Origin: Pseudotamlana agarivorans
Lineage (GTDB): Bacteria; Bacteroidota; Bacteroidia; Flavobacteriales; Flavobacteriaceae
Direction: 5' to 3'
Assembly (NCBI RefSeq): GCF_001642835.1
Contig: NZ_LXEI01000003.1
Coordinates: 238,368-302,367 of the forward strand
DNA: 64,000 nt
Position 1 is the stretch's first letter; each line of letters starts with the position of its first letter. The notes beneath the pieces were generated by a model that saw nothing but the letters and a program-made list of their open reading frames with translations, ran no database searches and was not told the DNA's origin. Below are positions 44,267 through 53,726 of the stretch, piece by piece. Position numbers and translations under genes: made by a program.

Positions 44267-44779
44267 TTATTCTTCTTCGTTTGATGCTTCAGCTTCAGCA
44301 GCAGGAGCTTCTTCAGCAGCCTCTTCTACTACAGGAGCAGCGGCAGCAATTCTTGCTTCGTTAACAGCTTTCTCTGCAGCTAATGCTTCAGCTTTTGCTT
44401 TAGCTTGCTCTTCAGATAAACCTTCAACTTTAGCTTGAACTTTACCAGCTTTTTCTTCTAACCAAGCTGTGAATTTAGCCTCAGCTTGCTCTTCAGTTAA
44501 AGCGCCTTTTCTAACACCACCAGCAAGGTGATTTTTTAATAAAGCACCTTTTTCTGATAAAAGGTTTTTTGCAGTGTCAGTTGGTTGTGCACCATTCTGT
44601 AACCACTGTACAGCTCCGTCAACGTTTAATTCAACAGTTGCAGGGTTTGTGTTTGGATTGTAGATACCTAATTTCTCTAAGTATTTACCATCTCTTTTCG
44701 CGCGAGCATCTGCTGCTACGATCCAGTAAAAAGGTTTTCCTTTTTTACCGTGTCTTTGTAATCTAATTTTTACAGGCAT
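44267..44779 (-). CDS. rpsP: 30S ribosomal protein S16 with C-terminal extension
   Basis: 170 residues. The first 80 are a standard S16 ([26 protein letters not shown], then [11 protein letters not shown]). The rest is an Ala/Glu/Lys-rich extension ending EAEASNEEE, about twice the length of E. coli S16. Such extensions are common in Bacteroidetes. Part of the small ribosomal subunit. Confidence 0.97.
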   Translation of the reverse strand: MPVKIRLQRHGKKGKPFYWIVAADARAKRDGKYLEKLGIYNPNTNPATVELNVDGAVQWLQNGAQPTDTAKNLLSEKGALLKNHLAGGVRKGALTEEQAEAKFTAWLEEKAGKVQAKVEGLSEEQAKAKAEALAAEKAVNEARIAAAAPVVEEAAEEAPAAEAEASNEEE

Positions 44780-44826
44780 AATAATTAATTATTTGAGGTT
44801 CTCGACCTCGATTATTAATGAGGGCG

Positions 44827-44834
44827 CAAAGATA
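44827..44834 (-). promoter_or_regulatory. rpsP promoter -7 box
   Basis: TATCTTTG on the minus strand, followed by a leader containing GAGGT-CGAG-AACCTC, an imperfect hairpin close to the start. Upstream (44835-45161) the gap has no gene; it contains CCTAAATTTTAGG (a palindrome) and several AATTTATCG/CGATAAATT segments of unknown meaning. Confidence 0.6.
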
Positions 44835-45161
44835 CTATATTTTTTTAATTTTCAGTGGTTTATTGTTGCTGAAAAATGATGTTGTTCATTTTTTTCATTG
44901 ATAAAAAAACGAACCAAAAAAATCTAGGCTGACGAATCTTTATCTAAATTTATCGTTCGACCCCTAAATTTTAGGAACTCGCAATGAAATTTATTGATTA
45001 TAGGAGCATTGGTTTAGCTCAAACAACCTAAAATTTCACGGGGTTTTCACTTCAAATTTTACGATAAATTTTCGATAGGCCATAAAAAACTATTTGATTA
45101 CAATAGCTCTTTTTTTCTTAATAATGCTTGGTTGTATGTTTTAATATATAGTAGCTAAAAG

Positions 45162-46226
45162 TTAAAAAAGTAAACATACCGGTGTTGGTGTTTTATGGTC
45201 TTGTAAGAAACTGAGTTCTCCTGTGTTAGGATCAATTTTAAAAACTACCAAGTTGTTGCTTCTACGATTGGCTACGATTAGAAATTTACCTGTTGGGTCT
45301 ATAGCAAAGTTTCTTGGCCAATCGCCATAAACTGATGCGTTCTGTATTTTCTCGATAGTACCTTTTTTAGGATGACGCTTAAAAACTGCTATGGTGTTTT
45401 CGCCGCGATTGGAAGCGTATAAAAATTGCTCATCTTTAGATAAATGGATGTCGGCTGAAGCATTTTCGCCTTTAAAATCTTCTGATAAAGTGGAATCGAA
45501 ATCAATTTCTTTAAATTTATTGTTCGATCTTTTTATTGAGGTAACACTGCTACCTATTTCGTTAATCACATAAAAAAACTCACCATCTTGAGTCGTGGTA
45601 AAATGTCTAGGGCCCGGGTTGTCTTTTGTTTTTACAATAGCATCAGTGTCTAGTTTGTACTCGCCCTTTTTTAATTCGTATTGAAAAACAGAATTGGTAC
45701 CTAAATCGGCAACAAACAAGTCGTCATTAATAAAATGTGCAGAATGAGCGTGTGATTTTGTTTTTTCTGAATTATGATCGAAAACCTGAGAAGCATCACT
45801 TAAAGTGCCGTCTTCATTAATCGGGAAAATAGCAAGGGTGCCTCCTCTGTAATTTGAAACGGCGGCTTTAGTTCCTGCTTTGTTTAAAGCAATATGGCAA
45901 GGTAGTTCGCCATGACTACGCATTCTGGTAAGCATGGTTAGCGAACCATCGTCGTTAACGGCATATGACGAAACAAATCCGCTATTTGTGGCATTGGTCG
46001 AGTATAAATATTTTCTGTTTGGACTGTATTCTAAAAATGAAGGGTTGTCAATTTTTATAGCTAAAGTTTGCTTGCTTAACGTGCCGGTTTCGGTGTTAAA
46101 TTGAAGTTGATAAATACCCTCGGCATCTTCGTTGGTGTAAGTACCCACGTAAAGCGGGATGTTTTGAGCGTGCATTTTTGTTGAAAAAACGGCTAAAACC
46201 AATAATATAAGGTGTCTGTACTGCAT
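45162..46226 (-). CDS. Exported lactonase-fold beta-propeller (6-phosphogluconolactonase-like)
   Basis: 354 residues. Signal peptide (1-20, ending KMHA). Seven-bladed propeller repeats with YVGTYTNEDAEGIYQ at the start, HSAHF, GPRHFTTTQDGEFFYVINE and ASNRGENTIAVF, typical of the COG2706 lactonase family. Cytosolic members hydrolyse 6-phosphogluconolactone; an exported copy more likely acts on another lactone or is a structural propeller. Substrate unknown. Confidence 0.8.
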   Translation of the reverse strand: MQYRHLILLVLAVFSTKMHAQNIPLYVGTYTNEDAEGIYQLQFNTETGTLSKQTLAIKIDNPSFLEYSPNRKYLYSTNATNSGFVSSYAVNDDGSLTMLTRMRSHGELPCHIALNKAGTKAAVSNYRGGTLAIFPINEDGTLSDASQVFDHNSEKTKSHAHSAHFINDDLFVADLGTNSVFQYELKKGEYKLDTDAIVKTKDNPGPRHFTTTQDGEFFYVINEIGSSVTSIKRSNNKFKEIDFDSTLSEDFKGENASADIHLSKDEQFLYASNRGENTIAVFKRHPKKGTIEKIQNASVYGDWPRNFAIDPTGKFLIVANRRSNNLVVFKIDPNTGELSFLQDHKTPTPVCLLF

Positions 46227-46421
46227 GTGTTAAATTTTAATGGTCTAAATTATGATAATTTATCTTAATGGTAAAGGCTATTTTGTTAAGGGCTCTTAAA
46301 TCTTTGGTAAAGTCTGTTAAATCCTTGTGTTTAAAAGGGTTTTGACTTACATTGATAATAGTGATGTGAAACAATACACATCCTAAAAGAAGTTATTGGA
46401 ATTTAAAATGAAAGCGTTATT

Positions 46422-46871
46422 ATGAAGTATACTGAAGAAATTTCAAATAAATTAAACGAATTATTAATCAAGAATTTTGATGCCGAGAAAGGTTATCTCA
46501 ACGCGGCAGAAACCGTTGATGATCCTAAGCTTAAAATGTTTTTTAAAAGAAGAGCCATCGAACGTGGCGACTTTGCTAAAGCTTTAAGAATTGAGATTTT
46601 AAGATACGGTCAAATCCCTGAAGACGGCGGCAGCTTTAAAGCGGCCATGCACCGAAATTGGGCCATACTAAAAACCATGTTAGCCTCTGATGATGCTGAG
46701 GTGGTTTTAGAAGAAGCCATTCGTGGCGAAGAAGAAAGTTTAAAAACCTACGATGATATTCTTAAAGATAGAAACCTGCCACCAAGTATTGATGTGATGC
46801 TGAATAATCAGCGTCAAGCTATTCAAGCGGCAATAAATTCAGAAAAAGTTCACGAAGAATTAATCTCTTAA
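46422..46871 (+). CDS. Ferritin-like four-helix protein, DUF2383 family (second copy)
   Basis: 149 residues, helical: LNELLIKNFDAEKGYLNAAETVDDPKLKMFFKRRAIERGDFAKALRIEI, then DAEVVLEEAIRGEEESLKTYDDIL. It keeps Glu residues at the positions expected for a di-metal centre (E in DAEKGY, E in IERG, E in RGEEESL) better than the first copy. Its own transcript, likely. Confidence 0.8.
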   Translation: MKYTEEISNKLNELLIKNFDAEKGYLNAAETVDDPKLKMFFKRRAIERGDFAKALRIEILRYGQIPEDGGSFKAAMHRNWAILKTMLASDDAEVVLEEAIRGEEESLKTYDDILKDRNLPPSIDVMLNNQRQAIQAAINSEKVHEELIS

Positions 46872-46895
46872 AACAGATTAAAATAGTGGCTAATT

Positions 46896-47022
46896 GAGGC
46901 TGCCTTAAAAGTTAAAACAATCGTTATGCTGTATTTAAAACAGCGTCTCATGACATTTCAAATGATTATGAGAATCTGAAACACATTCAGATTGACGTGA
47001 AATAGACTTTTAAGGCAGTCTC
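46896..47022. repeat. Intergenic hairpin repeat, copy 2 (reverse orientation)
   Basis: Starts GAGGCTGCCTTAAAAGTT and ends ACTTTTAAGGCAGTCTC, so the termini are inverted repeats of about 15 bp. Read on the minus strand it aligns with the element at 10757-10884, including CGTCAATCTGAAT and TTTCAGAT. Confidence 0.75.
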
Positions 47023-47140
47023 TTTTTTTTTGTTTACAACTTTTAGATAATCGGTTTTTAAAACTGTAAATTCTACGTATTTTTATGAGCTAAGATTTAT
47101 TATTCTAATCGCCTTATTTACAAACGCCTAAACTTCAAAA

Positions 47141-50100
47141 ATGTACTTAATTTTCGATACAGAAACCACAGGATTGCCTAAACGCTGGGATGCACCCATA
47201 ACCGATGTAGATAATTGGCCAAGGTGTATTCAAATCGCTTGGCAGTTGCATGACGAGATGGGACGTTGTATTGAGAGTCAGGATTATTTGGTGAAACCCG
47301 AAGGTTTTAATATTCCTTATGATGCCGAGAAAATTCACGGTATTTCTACCGAATTGGCCGAAGAGCAAGGCGTGTCTTTAGCTGAGGTTTTAGAGAAATT
47401 TAATGAGGCCCTAGGAAAAACAAAATTTGTAGTCGGACAAAATGTGAAGTTTGATTTAAATATTATGGGCGCCGAATTTGTGCGTGAGGCTGTTGAAAAT
47501 AACTTGCAAGAACTGCCTGTTTTAGATACCTGTACCGAGCACACGGCCGAACTTTGTAAAATCCCCGGTGGACGCTACGGAAAATTTAAACTCCCAACGC
47601 TTACCGAATTACATGAGTTTTTATTTAACGAGCCATTTGCCGAAGCGCATAATGCGACTGCCGATGTGGAAGCCACAACCCGTTGCTTTTTAGAGCTTAT
47701 TCGTTTAGAGGAGTACACTAAAGAAGCACTGGACGTTCAGCCCGATTATTTTGAGAATTATAAAAAGGCCAATCCAGAGCCCATCCAACTTATCGGATTA
47801 AAGCATATCAACCTTAAACGGGAGAGTGCTAAAATTCAAGAACGCATCAAAAAGGCGCAAACCGTTGATGTGTCTTCCGAAGAAATCAAACAAAATATTT
47901 CTGAATTAGCCGATGTCGATTTTGTGCATCTGCATAATCACTCGCAGTTTTCGGTATTACAATCAACCATGGGTGTGGCCGATATTGTCTCGGCAGCAGC
48001 AAAATATAACATGCCTGCTGTGGCTTTAACCGATCATGCTAATATGATGGGGGCTTTTCACTTTGTGAATGCGGTAAACCGACACAATAGTGGGGTTCAA
48101 GCCAAAATTAAAGAAGCCGAAGCTACGGGAGCAACCGTTACAGCCAAAGAAATTAAACCCATTATTGGTTGTGAATTTTTTGTTTGTGAAGATCATTTAG
48201 ATAAAACACGAAAAGACAATGGGTATCAAATTGTCCTACTCGCTAAAAATAAAAATGGCTATCATAACCTAGCCAAATTATCATCGCATGCCTTTGTAGA
48301 TGGTTTTTATTATTTGCCTAGAATTGATAAAAAATTAATTCAGCAATATAAAGAAGATGTTATGGTGCTCACCGGAAACTTATATGGTGAGGTGCCAAGT
48401 AAAGTGCTTAATGTAGGTGAAAACCAGGCGGAAGAAGCGCTTTTGTGGTGGAAAGAAGAGTTTGGCGACGATTTGTACGTCGAAATCATGCGCCACAATC
48501 AAGAAGATGAAAATCGTGTGAATCCTACGCTTATAGAATTAGCGCGTAAACATGATATTAAATTAGTAGCTTCCAATAACACGTATTATCAAGATAAAAA
48601 GGATGCTAATGCGCACGATATTTTACTTTGTGTAAAAGATGGTGAAAAGCAGGCGACACCAATTGGTCGCGGACGCGGGTACCGATTCGGATTGCCAAAT
48701 CAGGAATACTATTTTAAGTCTTCCGAAGAAATGAAACAGCTTTTTAAGGATGTTCCTGAAGCGATTTCTAATGTGCAAGAGGTTGTAGATAAGGTTGAGG
48801 CATACCAACTAGCACGTGATGTTTTATTACCAGCTTTTGATATTCCCGAGGAATTTAAGCATGATGAAGATTTAGTTGATGGTGGTAAGCGTGGTGAAAA
48901 TGCTTTTTTAAGACATTTAACTTATGAAGGTGCTAAGAAACGTTACGGCGAACCCCTTTCGGAGGAAGTTATTGAGCGTCTCGATTTCGAGTTAAGCGTT
49001 ATTGAAAATACAGGGTATCCAGGATATTTCTTGATTGTTGAAGATTTTATTCGCGAGGCCCGAAATATGGATGTTTCGGTGGGGCCAGGCCGTGGTTCGG
49101 CAGCAGGGTCGGTGGTAGCCTATTGCTTGTGGATTACCAATATTGACCCCATGAAGTACGATCTGCTTTTTGAGCGTTTCTTAAATCCCGATCGTGTGAG
49201 TATGCCCGATATCGATATTGATTTCGATGATGAAGGTCGAAGCCGTGTTATGGATTATGTAATTGATAAATACGGCTCCAATCAGGTGGCACAAATTATC
49301 ACTTACGGTACCATGGCGGCAAAATCGTCTATTCGAGATACGGCACGTGTACTGGATTTACCGCTTTTTGATGCCGATAGAATTGCCAAGTTGATTCCGA
49401 ATATGTCTAAGCTGAATAAAATATTTGGTTTAGATGAAAAAGCATTGGCTTCTAAATTTAGAGCTGAAGAATTAGAAAAAGTAAACGAGCTTTTAAATAT
49501 TGCCGATGGTAGTGATTTGCAAGCTGAAACTTTAAATCTAGCAAGAACTCTTGAAGGTTCGGTTAGAAATACGGGTATTCATGCCTGTGGGGTAATTATC
49601 ACGCCAGACGATATTACCAAATTCGTTCCGGTGTCTCTAGCTAAGGATTCCGATTTGTATGTCACCCAGTTTGATAACTCGGTGGTGGAAGATGCGGGAC
49701 TGCTGAAAATGGATTTCTTGGGACTAAAAACCTTAACCCTTATTAAGGATACGGTTAAAATTGTAAAAGCCAAACATGGTATAGAGCTCGATCCCGATAG
49801 TTTTCCTTTAGATGATGAGAAAACATACGAATTGTTCCAACGTGGTGAAACGGTTGGGGTGTTCCAGTACGAATCGCCTGGTATGCAAAAACACCTTCGC
49901 GATTTAAAACCTACGGTTTTTGAAGATTTAATTGCCATGAATGCCTTGTATCGTCCGGGGCCTATGGAATATATTCCGAGTTTCGTTAGAAGAAAGCATG
50001 GCGATGAAGAGATTGAGTACGATTTACCAGCCATGGAAGAGTACCTCAAGGAAACTTATGGTATTACGGTATATCAGGAGCAGGTGATGTTACTGTCGCA

Positions 50101-51526
50101 AAGTCTTGCGGGGTTTACAAAGGGTGAGGCCGATGTACTGCGTAAGGCGATGGGTAAAAAGCAAATTGCGGTACTTGATAAAATGAAACCTAAGTTTATC
50201 GAGCAAGCCAGCGCCAACGGTCATGATGCTAAAATTTTAGAGAAAGTTTGGAAAGACTGGGAAGCTTTTGCGAGTTATGCTTTCAATAAATCGCACTCCA
50301 CTTGTTATGCTTGGATTGCCTACCAAACTGCTTATTGTAAAGCGCATTATCCTGCCGAATATATGGCAGCTGTACTTTCTAATAATATGAATGACATTAA
50401 GCAGGTTACGTTTTTCATGGACGAATGTAAGCGTATGAAGCTTGATGTACTAGGGCCCGATGTGAATGAAAGTTACTATAAGTTTTCGGTAAATAAAGAT
50501 GGGGCCGTTCGTTTTGGAATGGGGGCGATAAAAGGTGTTGGTCATGGAGCTGTAATGACTATTGTTGATAATCGTGAAGATGGGCCATATAAATCCATAT
50601 TCGATTTAGCAAAACGTATAGATTTAAGAGCAGCCAATAAAAAAGCTTTTGAAAACCTAGCTTTAGCTGGTGGTTTTGATGGTTTGGCTGATACACATCG
50701 CGCGCAATTTTTTCATGATGATGGCGATGGTATTACTTTTTTAGAAAAAGCCATTAAATACGCTCAAAAGCATAAAGAAAATGAAAATTCGGCCCAAGTA
50801 AGTCTATTTGGCGAAGCTAGTGAGGTGCAAATAGCCGAACCCGAAGTGCCGCCTTGCGAGTCTTGGGGTACCATGGAGAAGCTAAGTAAGGAGCGTGAAG
50901 TGGTAGGGGTATATATTTCTGGGCATCCTTTAGATGATTTTAAAACCGAAATGAAAACCTTCTGTAACGCGCAGGTAGGTATGTTTAATGATTTAGAAAA
51001 ATATGTAAATCGCGAGTTGGTTTTTGGTGGTGTGGTAACCGATGTGCAGCATCGCGTAAGCAAGCAAGGTAAAGGATGGGCTTTATTTACTATTGAAGAT
51101 TACTACGATAGTTTTGAGTTTAGAATTTTTGGCGAGGAGTATTTAAAGTTCAGACACTTTTTTATGCCTAATAATTTTGTGTTTGTAAAGGCTTTTATCC
51201 GTGAAGGTTGGGTGAACAAAGATACTGGAAAGAAAGGGGATCCTAGGTTGCAGTTTAACAGTTTTCAGTTGCTTCATGATGTGATGGAGAATTACGCTAA
51301 AAAGCTTTCTATTCAAGTGGATATTAATGATCTTGATGATAAAAAAGTGATGGATTTAAAGGAGCTGATTCAAATGCACCCAGGAAATCAATCGCTTAAT
51401 TTTGATGTTTACGATACTAAGGAAAAGGTGAAAATATCTATGCCTAGCAGACGCCAAAAAGTAAGAGTGAGTCAGGAGTTGATTTCCGAGTTAGAATCAA
51501 GACATATTATGTTTAAGTTGAACTAA
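47141..51526 (+). CDS. dnaE: DNA polymerase III alpha subunit with fused N-terminal exonuclease
   Basis: 1461 residues. An N-terminal DEDDh exonuclease (1-190) has DTE at D6/E8 and H170/D175 in HNATADVEAT. A PHP domain follows (LHNHSQFSVLQS near 268), then the C-family polymerase with FLIVEDFIREARNMDVSVGPGRGSAAGS and the catalytic PDIDIDFDD (D692, D694), fingers, helix-hairpin-helix and an OB fold (ELVFGGVVTDVQHRVSKQGKGWALFTIED). It is the replicative polymerase. The fused proofreading domain removes the need for a separate epsilon subunit, an arrangement found in Bacteroidetes. Confidence 0.97.
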   Translation: MYLIFDTETTGLPKRWDAPITDVDNWPRCIQIAWQLHDEMGRCIESQDYLVKPEGFNIPYDAEKIHGISTELAEEQGVSLAEVLEKFNEALGKTKFVVGQNVKFDLNIMGAEFVREAVENNLQELPVLDTCTEHTAELCKIPGGRYGKFKLPTLTELHEFLFNEPFAEAHNATADVEATTRCFLELIRLEEYTKEALDVQPDYFENYKKANPEPIQLIGLKHINLKRESAKIQERIKKAQTVDVSSEEIKQNISELADVDFVHLHNHSQFSVLQSTMGVADIVSAAAKYNMPAVALTDHANMMGAFHFVNAVNRHNSGVQAKIKEAEATGATVTAKEIKPIIGCEFFVCEDHLDKTRKDNGYQIVLLAKNKNGYHNLAKLSSHAFVDGFYYLPRIDKKLIQQYKEDVMVLTGNLYGEVPSKVLNVGENQAEEALLWWKEEFGDDLYVEIMRHNQEDENRVNPTLIELARKHDIKLVASNNTYYQDKKDANAHDILLCVKDGEKQATPIGRGRGYRFGLPNQEYYFKSSEEMKQLFKDVPEAISNVQEVVDKVEAYQLARDVLLPAFDIPEEFKHDEDLVDGGKRGENAFLRHLTYEGAKKRYGEPLSEEVIERLDFELSVIENTGYPGYFLIVEDFIREARNMDVSVGPGRGSAAGSVVAYCLWITNIDPMKYDLLFERFLNPDRVSMPDIDIDFDDEGRSRVMDYVIDKYGSNQVAQIITYGTMAAKSSIRDTARVLDLPLFDADRIAKLIPNMSKLNKIFGLDEKALASKFRAEELEKVNELLNIADGSDLQAETLNLARTLEGSVRNTGIHACGVIITPDDITKFVPVSLAKDSDLYVTQFDNSVVEDAGLLKMDFLGLKTLTLIKDTVKIVKAKHGIELDPDSFPLDDEKTYELFQRGETVGVFQYESPGMQKHLRDLKPTVFEDLIAMNALYRPGPMEYIPSFVRRKHGDEEIEYDLPAMEEYLKETYGITVYQEQVMLLSQSLAGFTKGEADVLRKAMGKKQIAVLDKMKPKFIEQASANGHDAKILEKVWKDWEAFASYAFNKSHSTCYAWIAYQTAYCKAHYPAEYMAAVLSNNMNDIKQVTFFMDECKRMKLDVLGPDVNESYYKFSVNKDGAVRFGMGAIKGVGHGAVMTIVDNREDGPYKSIFDLAKRIDLRAANKKAFENLALAGGFDGLADTHRAQFFHDDGDGITFLEKAIKYAQKHKENENSAQVSLFGEASEVQIAEPEVPPCESWGTMEKLSKEREVVGVYISGHPLDDFKTEMKTFCNAQVGMFNDLEKYVNRELVFGGVVTDVQHRVSKQGKGWALFTIEDYYDSFEFRIFGEEYLKFRHFFMPNNFVFVKAFIREGWVNKDTGKKGDPRLQFNSFQLLHDVMENYAKKLSIQVDINDLDDKKVMDLKELIQMHPGNQSLNFDVYDTKEKVKISMPSRRQKVRVSQELISELESRHIMFKLN

Positions 51527-51545
51527 TTCCTGCGGAGGCAGGAAT
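51526..51545. repeat. 20-bp palindrome ATTCCTGC-N4-GCAGGAAT
   Basis: Perfect 8-bp arms with a GGAG loop, touching the last base of the dnaE stop codon. Same design as the two palindromes at 44114 and 44163; here it could also end dnaE transcription, though no U-run follows. Confidence 0.6.
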
Positions 51546-51652
51546 CTCATACTATGAAAAAGGTATTTCGTAGTTGAATTATAGATTACTAAGTTGTCTT
51601 GATGTTGTGGGTTTAATATGTGTGAGATGATTTAGTTGGCAAACATTTAAAA

Positions 51653-52210
51653 ATGAACGAAAGGGAAATAACAAAGCTTATTGATTTAATCATAAGAGAT
51701 ATTGAAGATTTTGACTGCTTTGGTATTGATAAAGTTGTTCGTGAAAATTTAGATTCTAAGGAAAAAAACAACAAAGAATATTTTTCTAAACTAATCGATA
51801 CAATAGTCTTGTTTGGAAATAACAATGATTTGTTTGTTTCAAGAAATAAACACGGATGGTTTAGCTTAACGGAAAATGGGAAAAGATTAAAACAGTCCAA
51901 TAAATCATTTAAAAAATTCCAAAAATCTGAAAATAAATCAGATTGGTATAATAAGCCTTGGGTTGGTTATTTAATTGCAGCAATCGTATTCGTATTTACT
52001 GTTTATCAACATTTTGACAATCGTTCTCTAAATCGTGAAGTTGACATTTTAAATAAAAGATCTGATTCTCTCAATAATTTAATTTTAACTTATAAAGATT
52101 CTATCCCTGAATTGAGGCAACAACTTGAAAATCATTTATCAGAATTAGAACAAGACACAATATCTAAGTTTTATCATTCTGATTCATTAGCCAACACGGT
52201 GTATAATTAA
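51653..52210 (+). CDS. Hypothetical membrane protein with winged-helix-like N-terminus
   Basis: 185 residues, not recognised. The N-terminal half (1-85) looks like a winged helix (HGWFSLTENGKRLKQSNKS is the typical wing ending). One membrane segment follows (about 104-121, WVGYLIAAIVFVFTVYQHF), then a coiled coil (about 125-180, LNREVDILNKRSDSLNNLI). The DNA is more AT-rich than dnaE and the gene stands alone, suggesting accessory or acquired DNA. The topology would put the winged helix inside and the coil outside. Confidence 0.6.
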   Translation: MNEREITKLIDLIIRDIEDFDCFGIDKVVRENLDSKEKNNKEYFSKLIDTIVLFGNNNDLFVSRNKHGWFSLTENGKRLKQSNKSFKKFQKSENKSDWYNKPWVGYLIAAIVFVFTVYQHFDNRSLNREVDILNKRSDSLNNLILTYKDSIPELRQQLENHLSELEQDTISKFYHSDSLANTVYN

Positions 52211-52370
52211 TGATTAATTCTAGCTTGCTTACAAAAAATTTCGCCGATTTTTAGTTTGGTGTGTACCTACTAAGTTAAGTGATAAAACACGCTATATATC
52301 ATGTAAGAAACCGTTGAGGTCATGAAATAAAAGCATCCCTCTCTATTTGATAGAAGTTAAACGCCGCGCA

Positions 52371-52395
52371 AAGGATAGTAGCGGCATCCTTTTTT
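52371..52395 (+). terminator. Probable terminator in the 427-bp gap before trxA
   Basis: AAGGAT and ATCCTT arms around AGTAGCGGC, then a T-run. It lies about 160 bp after the previous stop. The rest of the gap (52211-52637) shows no gene; TAATTTTG at 52590-52597 is the likely trxA -7 box. Confidence 0.5.
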
Positions 52396-52589
52396 GTGAA
52401 AATTGAACTTGAGGGAAGTTGTTTTTGTAAACTTGGGTATTGCTTTCTGAAGGTAAATCTGAATTTGAACACAAAAAAGATATAGCGGATAGCCTGGTTT
52501 ATGCGCCCAAAACCTTATGAATAGTAGGAATTGATAACGCTATAAGGAAAACAAATTGTAAGATTGTAAGCTTTAGAGTTTTTTTTGAC

Positions 52590-52597
52590 TAATTTTG
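52590..52597 (+). promoter_or_regulatory. trxA promoter -7 box
   Basis: TAATTTTG fits TAnnTTTG and lies 41 bp ahead of the trxA start. The upstream TTG at 52564 gives a rather long spacer. Confidence 0.45.
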
Positions 52598-52637
52598 TAC
52601 TTTAACATTGAAGTAAAATAGATAAAATATAAATATT

Positions 52638-52955
52638 ATGGCATTAGAGATTACAGATGCGACGTTTGAGGAAACGGTTTTAAAAAGTGATAAACCAGTT
52701 TTAGTTGATTTTTGGGCTGCGTGGTGTGGACCTTGTAGAATGGTAGGACCAATTATCGAGCAAATTAGTGAAGAATACGACGGTAAAGCTGTTGTAGGAA
52801 AGCTAGATGTAGATGCTAACCAGGAATTTGCAGCCAAATATGGTGTTCGTAATATTCCAACAGTATTAGTTTTTCAAAACGGAGAAGTTGTTGGAAGACA
52901 AGTTGGTGTAGCGCCTAAAACGGCATATACTGAAGCTATCGACGCACTTCTATAG
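52638..52955 (+). CDS. trxA: Thioredoxin
   Basis: 105 residues, the usual thioredoxin length, with the redox motif WCGPC (29-33), cis-Pro region NIPTVLVF and C-terminal GVAPKTAYTEAI. No signal peptide, so cytosolic disulfide reductase working with thioredoxin reductase. Confidence 0.97.
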   Translation: MALEITDATFEETVLKSDKPVLVDFWAAWCGPCRMVGPIIEQISEEYDGKAVVGKLDVDANQEFAAKYGVRNIPTVLVFQNGEVVGRQVGVAPKTAYTEAIDALL

Positions 52956-52986
52956 TTTATAAGTCTATATTAATAAAAGAAAAGAG

Positions 52987-53020
52987 AAAAGGTTTGCCGT
53001 AATGGTAAACCTTTTTTTAT
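52987..53020 (+). terminator. Terminator after trxA
   Basis: AAAAGGTTTGCC and GGTAAACCTTTTTTT arms around GTAAT, with one mismatch, then a T-run. Confidence 0.75.
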
Positions 53021-53044
53021 TTTTAGAACAAAATTAAAATCAAA

Positions 53045-53587
53045 ATGAGCGATAAAATAAAAGTACAAGATGCTATTGATAGCAAATTTATAGAACAACG
53101 TAAAGTGTTTTTATGGGGACAAGTTGATGATAAATCGGCAAAACATGTGATTGATCGATTGATGTATTTAGATAGTTTAGGAACTGAAGATATTGAGCTG
53201 TATATTAACAGTCCTGGTGGTTATGTGACTTCAGGATTTGCTATTTACGATTGTATTAAGGCGTTAAACAGTGAGGTGTCTACCATTTGTACGGGGTTTG
53301 CTGCGTCGATGGGTTCTATTATTTTATCGGCAGGAGCAAAAGGGAAACGTTTTATTCAGCCTCATGCTCGTGTGATGATTCATCAGCCTAGTGGAGGTGC
53401 TCGTGGACAGGCCAGTGATATTGAAATTACAGCTAAAGAAATTATTATCACTAAAGAGTTAAGCGCTAAAATTTTAGCAGACAACTGTGGTCAAGATTAT
53501 GAGAAAGTCATGAAAGACTTTAATCGTGACCATTGGATGGGTGCCGAAGAATCGGTGGCTTACGGGATTGTTGATGGGGTGAAGTAA
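53045..53587 (+). CDS. clpP: ClpP-family serine protease
   Basis: 180 residues, ClpP fold. Catalytic triad S88 (GFAASMGS), H113 (MIHQP) and D162 (NRDHW), with the same spacing as E. coli ClpP. It is shorter than E. coli ClpP because the propeptide is missing or minimal. It may be a second ClpP of the cell; the genomic partner clpX is not in this window. Cytosolic protease core that works with a Clp ATPase. Confidence 0.9.
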   Translation: MSDKIKVQDAIDSKFIEQRKVFLWGQVDDKSAKHVIDRLMYLDSLGTEDIELYINSPGGYVTSGFAIYDCIKALNSEVSTICTGFAASMGSIILSAGAKGKRFIQPHARVMIHQPSGGARGQASDIEITAKEIIITKELSAKILADNCGQDYEKVMKDFNRDHWMGAEESVAYGIVDGVK

Positions 53588-53592
53588 AGTCA

Positions 53593-53726
53593 GGCCCCCT
53601 AACCCCCAAAGGGGGAACTTTTACTCATTCCTAATAAAATATTGAGAATATTAACGTTTAAAAAAAATTAAAAACCATGTAGCTCCACATGAGTGTTCCT
53701 CCCCTTCGGGGAGGCTAGGAGGGGCT
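53593..53726. repeat. Inverted pair of GC-rich repeats
   Basis: GGCCCCCTAACCCCCAAAGG (then GGGA) at 53593-53617 and, in reverse orientation, CTCCCCTTCGGGGAGG with AGGAGGGGCT at 53697-53726. Similar sequence in opposite orientations flanks about 80 bp of AT-rich DNA. The motif is a common intergenic type in flavobacteria. The right copy ends 8 bp before the next ATG and supplies an AGGAGG-like stretch there. Confidence 0.65.

Noticed and set aside
49579..50049. 156-codon minus-strand frame inside dnaE
   Set aside because: Antisense to a conserved part of the polymerase; composition typical of a shadow frame.
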